22,336 nucleotides of DNA from an uncultured Alphaproteobacteria bacterium (GTDB lineage: Bacteria; Pseudomonadota; Alphaproteobacteria; Rickettsiales; UBA1997), in NCBI GenBank assembly GCA_903898475.1, contig CAIUFU010000024.1:1-22336 (forward strand), in the 5' to 3' direction. A model generated the notes under the pieces. The model had not been told where the DNA came from and ran no database searches. It was given only the letters and a program-made list of their open reading frames with translations. Positions 8,679-16,230 of this stretch are shown in pieces; within the stretch, counting starts at the first letter, position 1, and every line of letters starts with the position of its first letter. The position numbers and the translations under genes were made by a program.

Positions 8679-9242
8679 ATGAGAAAAATAAAAATGGGAA
8701 ATTTTTTTGAAGAAGTTTTAGCGGAAGAGTTAAAGAAGCAGCTTGCTGCTGAAGCAAAGAAAAAGGCCGAAGAAGATGATGATGAAAATTTTATTCGCAA
8801 AGATGAGCCTCAAGAAGTAGTCGAAAAAACCGAAGAAAAATCTTTCGACCTCATTTCCAAATTAAAAAATTTGGTTTTTCCAAAAAATAATCAGCAACGA
8901 AATTTAGCGCGCGAAACTGGTGGGCTTGAGGTTGAGAAGAAAAAAGAAAGCTCCGAAAAAGATGTGTGGGACGGGCGTTCAGAAGAAGTTGATAAAATGG
9001 GCTCAACCGATGTTTTTAACACTAGCGGCATGCGCTCGGTGATTTGGAAGAAAAAACGTGAGAAGATGGCAGCTAAACACGCCATGGATGCAGCTTCCGC
9101 AGTGGGGGTAAAATTAAAAGGTAAAGTGACCGTGCAGGATGGAATTGCTGTAGTGCCCACGCAGGGATATGTGGCGCGCCTGAAAAATTTAAGACAAGAT
9201 CACAGCGGGCTTAATAATGATAACAGTGGAATGTCGCGCTAA
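8679..9242 (+). CDS. charged protein of unknown function
   Basis: About 187 residues and strongly charged. The N-terminal part (residues about 5-60) is Glu/Lys/Ala-rich and probably forms a coiled coil (F-F-E-E-V-L-A-E-E-L-K-K-Q). The C-terminal half is less biased and includes W-K-K-K-R-E-K-M-A-A-K-H-A-M-D-A-A-S and V-Q-D-G-I-A-V-V-P-T-Q-G-Y-V-A-R-L. There is no signal peptide and no membrane segment. I do not recognise the family. The frame is open back to a GTG at 8661, inside the upstream palindrome, but the ATG at 8679 or the one at 8694 is more likely; neither has a strong ribosome-binding site. It ends at a bidirectional terminator. Confidence 0.6.
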   Translation: MRKIKMGNFFEEVLAEELKKQLAAEAKKKAEEDDDENFIRKDEPQEVVEKTEEKSFDLISKLKNLVFPKNNQQRNLARETGGLEVEKKKESSEKDVWDGRSEEVDKMGSTDVFNTSGMRSVIWKKKREKMAAKHAMDAASAVGVKLKGKVTVQDGIAVVPTQGYVARLKNLRQDHSGLNNDNSGMSR

Positions 9243-9280
9243 AAAAAGGCGTAATTAAAATTTTAGTTACGCCAAATTTT
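9241..9280. terminator. bidirectional rho-independent terminator
   Basis: The stem 9247-9272 (GGCGTAATTAAAA / TTTTAGTTACGCC) is a palindrome with one G-U pair. It has six A on the left and an AAATTTTT run on the right, so it can end transcripts from both sides. It lies between the convergent 8679-9242 gene and the prepilin-like gene. Confidence 0.8.
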
Positions 9281-12048
9281 TAGTATCTCACGATAACCAC
9301 ACCTTTTCCTCCGGCTCCAGATATTACGTTTGAAGATGTTGCACCACCACCACTACCAGTATTTACGGCACCGGCAGTAGCTCCAACGCCACTATTATTC
9401 GAACCATTACCTCCAACGCCACTACTACCTCCAGAACCACCAGATGATCCAGTACCGCCGCCGCCGGCAGCATAAACAACTGAAACACCAGTAATACTAT
9501 CAGATATTCCGGAGCCTCCATTAAGAACAGCTCCAGCAGATCCGGCTCCACCGCCACCACCGCCAGATACACAAGCAGAAGAAGCGCCACCATTATTACC
9601 TACATTTAGCACTGTGGTCATGGTTCCAGTTATTGTGCCAGAAGTTGCGGCGCCACCATTATTACCACAGTGGCCTCCTCCTCCGGAACCGCCAGCAAGC
9701 CCAGGACCAGTTCCTTGACCACCGCCACCGCCACCGCCAGCAGCAGATAGTGTGATTCCGCTTCCCACAAATGAACTTAATGATCCTGAATTACCAGCGC
9801 CTGCAGTAACACCACTGCCTCCATTGCCAACTGTTACAGTATAGCTGGTGCTACTGCTACCGGTCGTAAAGCCGGAAATTTTTATCATCCTGCCTGCGCC
9901 GCCGCCGCCGACAGCTGCAACGGAGCTACTGTGTCCACCACCAGCACCGCCGCCGCCAATCACTAAAACTTGAATCGATTTGGCGGCTGGACAAGTTAAT
10001 GTTCCAGAAGAAGTGAATATATGAATCGTCGATCCCGGAACTGTCGTGGTATCAACCACACCACCACCAGTACAACGAGCAACTGAGCAAGATCCAGTAA
10101 GGCTGGTTGCTGCACCAGCTGAGGTGCAAGTGTAATTGATTGTTCCGATGTAACCTGCGGCGTCACAACTAAAACTTCCACTTCCGGCAGTGGAATAAAC
10201 AAGACCAGTTTGAGCATTGTAACCGGTTCCGGCTGCAGCGGTACAGGTAATCGCTGTACAGCTTCCAGTTATTGTCGCAGCACCTGCTGACGTACAAGTG
10301 TAAGATGGCACCGGAGAACTACTAGCTGCGTATCCTACTTGGCATGGCGAAGAAATTGCTGTCGCGCTTGAGGCATAAGCCAGACCAGTTGCGTTGTTAA
10401 AACCACTGACACTGGTAATTGAGCAAGTAATTGGTGTACAACTTCCACTAATTGATGCAGCTCCCGAACTTTTACAAGTGTAAGTCGGAGATCCAGAATA
10501 TCCCGCTTGGCATGGTGAAGAGATTGCCGTGGCGCTTGCAGCGTAAGCAAGACCGCTTTTGTCATTAAAACCAGTGACACCCGTAATTGAGCAAGTAGTT
10601 GTGGTACAACTTCCACTAATTGAAGCAGCCCCAGATGAGGTGCAGGTGTATGTTGGAGTACCAGAATATCCCGCTTGGCACGCAGCAGAAATCGCCGTGG
10701 CACTCGTCGCATAAGCAAGACCCGTTGTATTGTTAAAACCACTAACACCAGTAATTGAGCAAGTAATTGGTGTACAACTTCCTGTAATTGATGCGGCTCC
10801 TGCCGTAGTGCAAGTGTAAGTCGGAGATCCCGTGTATCCGGCTTGGCACGGTGAAGAAATTGCTGTGGCGCTTGCAGCGTAAGCAAGTCCAGTTTTGTCA
10901 TTAAAACCAGTAACACCAGTAATTGAGCAAGCTGTTACCGCGCAGCTTCCAACTGGATTTAGATTACCGTTAGAACAATTGTAGGTGACACTTCCCGAAT
11001 ATCCTGCCGCGCTATTACAAGTTAAAGTTCCCGAAGCCCCATCATTTACTTGTGTTGGCGTTGAAATTCCCGTCACAACTGAAGTTGAACAAGCATTGTC
11101 ACAGCCCCCTTCAGTTACAATGCCATTGAGGCAAGTTGGGTTGCTGTCGCTTCCTCCTCCGGTAGCCGCAGTATTAGCACTGCTACGATTAAGTTTTCTG
11201 GTCCATTTTTTCCCGAGATAATCTTCGACTGTTTTTCTTGATTCATTGGTCAGAGCTTTGGTGAAAATAGCGATTTCACCAATTTCTCCGGTATAGCCTT
11301 TGCCAATTGCTAAGGTTGTTACTCCAGAAAGCTGCGCAGTATTTGCGGCATCTTGCGCCGCCAAAATTCCGTTAATGTAAGTTTTTTTGCCACCAGTTGA
11401 ATCTTGTACAAAGGTGAAAAGGCGCGCCTTGTCTGTTGAATCAGCATAAGCGCTGACTTTTGGACTGACCGTGTAATTAGTAGAATTTTGATTGTGAGCA
11501 ATCACGCCATCACTTGCATATCCTAATTCTAGCTTGTTATCAGCGACATCGCTGCTGTTAGTGGTGCTAAGAAAAAATCCGGCATTTGCCGCCTGTCTTT
11601 TTTCCAAAACAACAATCGTGTAATCAGTGCCGTTTAAATAACTGGCATCAGCGATTTTTAAATAATCGGAAGTGCTGCCCGAAAATTTTACCGCGTGAAC
11701 ATAATTAATCGTGTTAGAATAAACTGGACCAGCACCCACCTTTGAAATTGTTGATTTATTGCCAGTAGAATTCTGGTCATTCCAAGTGCTAATTGCAGCG
11801 GAATCATTGTTTTCAGAATCGGCAAAGCTGGTTTCTAAACTGCTTTCCAGCCAGAGAGCAGTGCTAGAAATTCCTGCAATTGGCGAAGCTTGAGTTAGAG
11901 CTTTAGCAGATTGGAGACGAGCTTTTTTGATTAAAGAACTGGCTGTGAAGACACCTGCGATCATGATGCCAATAATGAGTATTGCGACCGCAACCTCAAT
12001 TAACGAGAAAGCCTTATACTTGCTGCGATACCATTTTTTATTCTTCAT
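9280..12048 (-). CDS. giant prepilin-like surface protein: LamG-like part, Cys-rich repeats, Gly-rich C-terminus
   Basis: About 922 residues in four parts. (1) A type IV prepilin-like N-terminus, K-Y-K-A-F-S-L-I-E-V followed by about 20 hydrophobic residues. Glu is at mature position 5, but the residue before the cleavage site is Ala13, not the usual Gly. (2) Residues about 60-290, a probable concanavalin/LamG-like sandwich (Y-T-I-V-V-L-E-K-R, K-T-Y-I-N-G-I, G-E-I-G-E-I-A-I-F). (3) Six Cys-rich tandem repeats. (4) A glycine-rich C-terminal domain ending G-V-V-I-V-R-Y, typical of the Gly-rich domains of surface and tail-fibre proteins. It is probably exported and surface-bound. I chose the ATG at 12048, which has GGTGA upstream; a TTG at 12060 is less likely. 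It starts 23 nt after ftsA ends on the same strand, so it may be expressed with the division genes. Confidence 0.8.
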   Translation of the reverse strand: MKNKKWYRSKYKAFSLIEVAVAILIIGIMIAGVFTASSLIKKARLQSAKALTQASPIAGISSTALWLESSLETSFADSENNDSAAISTWNDQNSTGNKSTISKVGAGPVYSNTINYVHAVKFSGSTSDYLKIADASYLNGTDYTIVVLEKRQAANAGFFLSTTNSSDVADNKLELGYASDGVIAHNQNSTNYTVSPKVSAYADSTDKARLFTFVQDSTGGKKTYINGILAAQDAANTAQLSGVTTLAIGKGYTGEIGEIAIFTKALTNESRKTVEDYLGKKWTRKLNRSSANTAATGGGSDSNPTCLNGIVTEGGCDNACSTSVVTGISTPTQVNDGASGTLTCNSAAGYSGSVTYNCSNGNLNPVGSCAVTACSITGVTGFNDKTGLAYAASATAISSPCQAGYTGSPTYTCTTAGAASITGSCTPITCSITGVSGFNNTTGLAYATSATAISAACQAGYSGTPTYTCTSSGAASISGSCTTTTCSITGVTGFNDKSGLAYAASATAISSPCQAGYSGSPTYTCKSSGAASISGSCTPITCSITSVSGFNNATGLAYASSATAISSPCQVGYAASSSPVPSYTCTSAGAATITGSCTAITCTAAAGTGYNAQTGLVYSTAGSGSFSCDAAGYIGTINYTCTSAGAATSLTGSCSVARCTGGGVVDTTTVPGSTIHIFTSSGTLTCPAAKSIQVLVIGGGGAGGGHSSSVAAVGGGGAGRMIKISGFTTGSSSTSYTVTVGNGGSGVTAGAGNSGSLSSFVGSGITLSAAGGGGGGGQGTGPGLAGGSGGGGHCGNNGGAATSGTITGTMTTVLNVGNNGGASSACVSGGGGGGAGSAGAVLNGGSGISDSITGVSVVYAAGGGGTGSSGGSGGSSGVGGNGSNNSGVGATAGAVNTGSGGGATSSNVISGAGGKGVVIVRY
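10075..11091 (-). repeat. six tandem Cys-rich repeats within the prepilin-like gene
   Basis: Four central units (10246-10929) repeat strongly. Copies of the marker GTAATTGAGCA start at 10919, 10751, 10583 and 10415, exactly 168 nt (56 residues) apart. The fourth unit has a 12-nt insertion. More diverged units flank them at 10930-11091 and 10075-10245. Each unit has the pattern C-S-I-T ... G-L-A-Y ... P-C-Q-A-G-Y ... Y-T-C ... G-S-C, with four Cys that probably make two disulfides, as in sushi-type modules. Similarity between units at DNA level suggests recent duplication or gene conversion. Confidence 0.9.
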
Positions 12049-12071
12049 TTGTTTCACCAAAGTTTATTAAA

Positions 12072-13307
12072 TTAAACCGCCGCCAACTTTTCGATCAGTC
12101 GCGCAAACCAACTATTTTTACTCTCAAAACCATCTTTGATTTTTTCTTTCATATGCAAATTGCGCAAAAACACCAACATCCCCAAAGAGCATGAATGCGT
12201 AGGGTTCAAAACTTCTGACGCCACTGATTCTAGTTTGTTTGGATAACCAATGCGGACATTTTTCTCGAATACTTCTGAAGCCAATTTATCGATTCCAACA
12301 ATCGAAGTTACACCACCCGTTAGCACAATATTTCCCAATTTATAAACCGAGATTCCCGACTTTTCTAAAATTGTTTTCACCGATTCAAACATCTCTTCCA
12401 GCCTTGATTGGATAATGTCGCGAAGTTCAGCGCGAGTGATTTGAATCATCTCTTGCGTGTCCGAATCGATGAATTTCATTTTAATCATTTCTCTTTCTTC
12501 GATCGGACTAATCAACAGCGAACTATTGAGATTTTTGATTTTTTCTGCGGCATCAAAACTAATATTTAAAATAGTCGAGATGTCTTTGGTGATATGCACC
12601 CCGCCGATTGGCGAGTGACCAACGTGAATTAATTTTCCTTCAAGAATAATTGAAAAAGAAGTGGAGCTGCCGCCAATGTCGATTAGCAAAGATCCTAAAT
12701 CCATCTCATTGTCAGAAAGGCATGAAAGCCCAGATACGTAAGGCTCAACTACATAATTATTCACCGACAACTGACATCTTCTTAAGCAATTTTCGATATT
12801 TTTAATGGTGGTTTGCGACGTTGAAACAACGTGAAATTTTGCGTAAAGCGTTTCACCCGACATATAGCGCGGATTCACCACTGGCGCTGAATCGTCAATA
12901 CGATATTGCAGCGGAATTAAGTGAATTATCTCGCGATTATTTTTTTTGAATTCAGCACGAATTTTTGCTGCAAGAACTGCGATATCTGACGCTTTGACAA
13001 TATCTGAGGCGATTTTGGTGCTAACTTCTTTGCGAGTGGAAATTACCTGACTTCCCGAAATGCCAATCAGCAAACGATCAATGTTAAAGCCCGCCATTCT
13101 CTCAGCTTCTGACACCACATTGGTAATTGATTTTTGCGCCAAACGCATGTCAGAAATCGCACTCGCCAAAATGCCGCGCGACTCTTTGTGACCATAGCCC
13201 ACAATCTGCACATCGTCATTGGTGATTGATGCAATCATGCACACCAATTTCGACGAGCCCATATCAAGGCAAGCAACAATTTTTCCTTTTTTAAAGTTTT
13301 TGGACAT
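12072..13307 (-). CDS. ftsA: cell division protein FtsA
   Basis: The 411-residue, actin-like ATPase anchors FtsZ to the membrane and recruits later division proteins. It shows the FtsA/actin phosphate loops C-L-D-M-G-S-S-K-L-V near residue 15 and L-I-D-I-G-G-S-S-T-S-F near residue 208, and the adenosine-binding V-L-T-G-G-V-T-S-I-V-G near residue 340. The extreme C-terminus (S-W-F-A-R-L-I-E-K-L-A-A-V) is the amphipathic helix that binds the membrane. It lies 15 nt after ftsQ and is clearly in the same operon. ftsZ, which usually follows, is absent; the prepilin-like gene takes that place. Length is normal, and there is no strong Shine-Dalgarno site. Confidence 0.95.
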   Translation of the reverse strand: MSKNFKKGKIVACLDMGSSKLVCMIASITNDDVQIVGYGHKESRGILASAISDMRLAQKSITNVVSEAERMAGFNIDRLLIGISGSQVISTRKEVSTKIASDIVKASDIAVLAAKIRAEFKKNNREIIHLIPLQYRIDDSAPVVNPRYMSGETLYAKFHVVSTSQTTIKNIENCLRRCQLSVNNYVVEPYVSGLSCLSDNEMDLGSLLIDIGGSSTSFSIILEGKLIHVGHSPIGGVHITKDISTILNISFDAAEKIKNLNSSLLISPIEEREMIKMKFIDSDTQEMIQITRAELRDIIQSRLEEMFESVKTILEKSGISVYKLGNIVLTGGVTSIVGIDKLASEVFEKNVRIGYPNKLESVASEVLNPTHSCSLGMLVFLRNLHMKEKIKDGFESKNSWFARLIEKLAAV

Positions 13308-13322
13308 GGAGAAAATTAAGTT

Positions 13323-14186
13323 TTACAGGCTTTTAAGTTCTTTTATCACCGAATCGTCATATTCAAGATAAACTTTATCTAAGACGCGTAGGTCGATCAC
13401 CTTTAGTCCCACGATGGAGCCGGGCATGTTGTAAATCTTTATTAAGCGGCGCCAAGCTTCAGAAATATTATTTTCAGGCAATTTAATTAGCAGGCCATTT
13501 TCAAAACGAATATCCCATCTGCGATTCGAAACCCAAGTTGCCGAATAAACATTGGCGCTCAAATTTAGGTCAGCAGTAAAAATATTAAATAGTGATTTGG
13601 CGTTAACATTGGCGCCATTTCCAGACAGAATCACCATATGCTTAAACTCTTCCAAATCTTCAAAGGGAACTAGATTGCCTTCTTTGTCGGTTAAATATTT
13701 TTCACCTTCATTTTGCCAAATCGCAATTGGCACATATTCGGTGATCGAGATGTTTAAAATATTGGGCATGCTGCGCGTGATCGTCACCTGATTCACCCAA
13801 GGTAGCTGCGATTTTATTTGCTCAATCAAGCCCTGAATTAAAGGCTGGTAATCGCCTGAATCATTTTTAGTAATTTGCTTTTGCGCTTGTTCTACCAGCT
13901 CAAGAATCTGCTCTTTTTGCACGTGAACATTACCACTAATATTGATTTGGCCGAATTCTTGATGATCTAAATTGAGATAGTGAAAAAAGTAAAAACTCGA
14001 TTTTTTATAGATGGTGTCAAGTTGATGCGGCTTAAAAAATTTCAACAGCACAAAAATCAAAATCAGCAGCGTGATTAATATCAGCAGCGATTTAACGATG
14101 AATGGCAGAAAGACTTGATGAAAAAAATTTCTGACTTTTCGCGAGAGTTGATTGGTAAGAAAAAAATTTCTGATTTTATCATTCAT
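13323..14186 (-). CDS. ftsQ: cell division protein FtsQ
   Basis: The 287-residue protein is a bitopic division protein that links early and late divisome parts with FtsB and FtsL. It has a short cytoplasmic N-terminus, one membrane helix (about residues 28-52, L-L-I-L-I-T-L-L-I-L-I-F-V-L-L), a POTRA domain (G-Q-I-N-I-S-G-N-V-H-V-Q-K-E-Q-I) and an FtsQ-type domain (I-T-E-Y-V-P-I-A-I-W, Y-L-T-D-K-E-G-N-L-V-P-F). The ATG overlaps the ddl stop by 4 nt (ATGA), a sign of coupled translation. Sequence divergence is typical of the family. Confidence 0.92.
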   Translation of the reverse strand: MNDKIRNFFLTNQLSRKVRNFFHQVFLPFIVKSLLILITLLILIFVLLKFFKPHQLDTIYKKSSFYFFHYLNLDHQEFGQINISGNVHVQKEQILELVEQAQKQITKNDSGDYQPLIQGLIEQIKSQLPWVNQVTITRSMPNILNISITEYVPIAIWQNEGEKYLTDKEGNLVPFEDLEEFKHMVILSGNGANVNAKSLFNIFTADLNLSANVYSATWVSNRRWDIRFENGLLIKLPENNISEAWRRLIKIYNMPGSIVGLKVIDLRVLDKVYLEYDDSVIKELKSL

Positions 14187-15106
14187 CCTACGCGCGCCGT
14201 TTTGACTAAAAATTCGACAATTTCTTCAAAAGAAATTCCGACATGTTTAGCAATTTTTGGAACTAACGAAGTGGCCGTAAATCCGGGATGAGTATTGACC
14301 TCAAGCAAGTAAAACTGGTCATCGCCGCCATCTTTGTTATTTAAAATAAAATCAACTCTGCTGACACCGCGACATCCAACAACTTCATGACATTTCGCCG
14401 CTAAATCTAAAACTTCGGCATATTTCTCAGCGCTGATTTCTGCTGGCATTACGTAATCAGTCATGCCCGCAGTGTATTTACATTTGTAATCGTAGAAAAG
14501 TCCGTGAGGCCTGATTTCAATGGCGCCCAAAGCTTTTCCATCCATCACTGCAACTTGAATTTCTTGTCCGGCTAAATATTTTTCGACAATAATTTCATCA
14601 CCATATTTCCATTCATATTGCGAAAAATCGAACTGCATATTTGGCAAAATAACTTCAACGCCAACACTTGATCCTTCGTTGATTGGCTTGATTACGAAAG
14701 GCTTGCCAACTGCAAAAATTTTCTCTTTATTTTGCACATCTTCGCCTTTTTTCAAAATTTCGTAATGCGGAATTTTAGCGCCGACAGTTGCGCAAACTTT
14801 TCTGGTCAAGACTTTGTCCATACAAAGCGCTGACGCGACAATTCCGCTATGAGTGTAGGGAATTTCAAGAATGTCGCAAACGCCCTGAATTCGTCCATCT
14901 TCACCATTAGTGCCGTGCAGCGCGTTAAAAATAATGTCGGGCTTAACTTCTTGTAATTGCTCAAAAATATTGTGCGAAAAATCAATTTTGGTTGCTTTGT
15001 AACCAAGTTTGCAAAGCGCTTCAAATGCCGCCTCTCCTGAACGCAATGAAACTTCTCTTTCTGAATTCCAGCCGCCCATCAAAACGGCAATATGTTTGTT
15101 TTTCAT
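14183..15106 (-). CDS. ddl: D-alanine--D-alanine ligase
   Basis: The 307-residue cytoplasmic ATP-grasp enzyme joins two D-Ala to make the dipeptide for peptidoglycan precursors. Visible motifs are V-L-M-G-G-W-N-S-E-R-E-V-S at the start, A-L-H-G-T-N-G-E-D-G-R-I-Q-G, the omega-loop region E-G-S-S-V-G-V, S-R-V-D-F and the metal-binding E-V-N-T-H-P-G-F-T-A-T-S-L-V-P. I chose the ATG at 15106 because homology begins there; it is 1 nt after the stop of the DUF2610-like gene, so coupling is likely. The frame is open to 15148 without support. It overlaps ftsQ, giving the ddl-ftsQ-ftsA order known from division clusters. Confidence 0.95.
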   Translation of the reverse strand: MKNKHIAVLMGGWNSEREVSLRSGEAAFEALCKLGYKATKIDFSHNIFEQLQEVKPDIIFNALHGTNGEDGRIQGVCDILEIPYTHSGIVASALCMDKVLTRKVCATVGAKIPHYEILKKGEDVQNKEKIFAVGKPFVIKPINEGSSVGVEVILPNMQFDFSQYEWKYGDEIIVEKYLAGQEIQVAVMDGKALGAIEIRPHGLFYDYKCKYTAGMTDYVMPAEISAEKYAEVLDLAAKCHEVVGCRGVSRVDFILNNKDGGDDQFYLLEVNTHPGFTATSLVPKIAKHVGISFEEIVEFLVKTARVG

Positions 15107-15107
15107 G

Positions 15108-15419
15108 TTATTTTTTGTCTGATTTTGCCAATGCAGTTGCCTGAGCAACTTCTTTTTCCAAGCTGGTTTGTGACTTTAATTCTTCAATTACATAGGCGCA
15201 AAGATCTTCAAAAGGTACGCGATTTTTAATCGAAATTTCTGATAATTTTGCGAATGAGTCCATGATGTCATTAGGAATGGTGCCGCCTTTGGTTTGTGCC
15301 AACCATTTGCTTTGAAAATTTAGCGGATGCGGCGAATTCACTGCCGGAGTGCCAATGTAAATTGTGACGGGAGATTTTTGTCCGCCAAAATCGCAATTTG
15401 CTGTAAATTTTTTTGCCAT
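15108..15419 (-). CDS. small DUF2610-like protein
   Basis: The 103-residue protein has C-D-F-G-G-Q-K-S-P-V-T-I-Y-I-G, I-P-N-D-I-M-D-S-F-A-K-L and N-R-V-P-F-E-D-L-C-A-Y-V-I, which resemble the small DUF2610 family as I remember it from Rickettsiales and other alphaproteobacteria. There is no signal peptide or membrane segment. Function is unknown. It sits between the CysQ-like gene (7 nt gap) and ddl (1 nt gap) on the same strand, so it is part of the cell-wall/division operon. The family assignment rests on my recall of the motif pattern. Confidence 0.65.
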   Translation of the reverse strand: MAKKFTANCDFGGQKSPVTIYIGTPAVNSPHPLNFQSKWLAQTKGGTIPNDIMDSFAKLSEISIKNRVPFEDLCAYVIEELKSQTSLEKEVAQATALAKSDKK

Positions 15420-15426
15420 GGGAAAT

Positions 15427-16230
15427 TTAGATAATTGCTACGAAAGATTGGTTGGTAAAATTTGCTTTTTTGTAGTCCAAATTGCTGCCAATCTCGATTT
15501 CGTTTTGATTAAAAAATAATTTTTTTACTTTGCCATTCATAAGTTCAACAAGCGCCTGACCTGCTGCTGTGTCCCATTCCATTGAAGGACGAAAATGCAA
15601 ATAAAGATGTGAATCTCCTTCCAGCAAACGAAAAAATTTTATCGCTGAAGAAAGTTTTTCTACGCGATAATTATGAGCAAAATCTGGATGGATTTGCGTG
15701 ACGTAACTTTCAATATCAGCGTCTTTGGTGCGAGCGCTGGTAACGATCTGCAGCATTGACAGATCCATTTCAATAGCTTCTAAAACTTCTTCTGCGCCAT
15801 CAAAATAGCGACTAATAATTTTATCTTCGTGATTCGAAAAAATCATTTTTCCACCTTCAAAAAGTGGCGCGTAAATCAAGCCGAAAATCGCTTTTTTATC
15901 TTTTATCAAAGCAATATTTACTGCAAATTCAACGCTGCCCGAAACGAAGCTGGACGTGCCATCAATTGGGTCGATTAGAAAAAAAACCTCGTCAGAAATT
16001 TCACGCAAATTTCCCTCTTCACAGATCACCGGAATTTGCGGAAATTCTTGCGACAATTTCTCACGCAAAAATTCACTCACTGCCGTGTCGGCGGAGGTTA
16101 CTTGCGAACCATCTGATTTTTTTTCGACGCTAAATTTTTTTGATTTAAATGCTAAAGTCGCAATTTCACCGGCCTCAATCGCCCATAAAACAATTTTATT
16201 ACACTGAGTTTCGTTAAAAAATGACTGCAC
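15427..16230 (-). CDS. cysQ: 3'(2'),5'-bisphosphate nucleotidase (CysQ-like)
   Basis: The 267-residue protein belongs to the inositol-monophosphatase superfamily. Visible are the metal-site motifs I-C-E-E-G-N (Glu near residue 71), I-D-P-I-D-G-T-S-S-F (about residue 87) and the C-terminal E-W-D-T-A-A-G-Q-A-L-V-E. In CysQ these bind Mg2+ and remove the 3'-phosphate of PAP, a by-product of sulfate activation or 4'-phosphopantetheine transfer. Another sugar-phosphatase role cannot be excluded. It starts with GTG, and the start G is shared with the TAG stop of the ClC gene (TAGTG), so translation is coupled. Confidence 0.8.
   Translation of the reverse strand: MQSFFNETQCNKIVLWAIEAGEIATLAFKSKKFSVEKKSDGSQVTSADTAVSEFLREKLSQEFPQIPVICEEGNLREISDEVFFLIDPIDGTSSFVSGSVEFAVNIALIKDKKAIFGLIYAPLFEGGKMIFSNHEDKIISRYFDGAEEVLEAIEMDLSMLQIVTSARTKDADIESYVTQIHPDFAHNYRVEKLSSAIKFFRLLEGDSHLYLHFRPSMEWDTAAGQALVELMNGKVKKLFFNQNEIEIGSNLDYKKANFTNQSFVAII

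Noticed and set aside
10335..10916. 193-residue minus-strand frame in the repeat region
   Set aside because: It is another frame of the 168-nt repeats and has a Leu/Gln-rich, repeat-driven sequence.
10246..10929. CRISPR array
   Set aside because: The 168-nt period lies within an open reading frame and has no short repeats with unique spacers.
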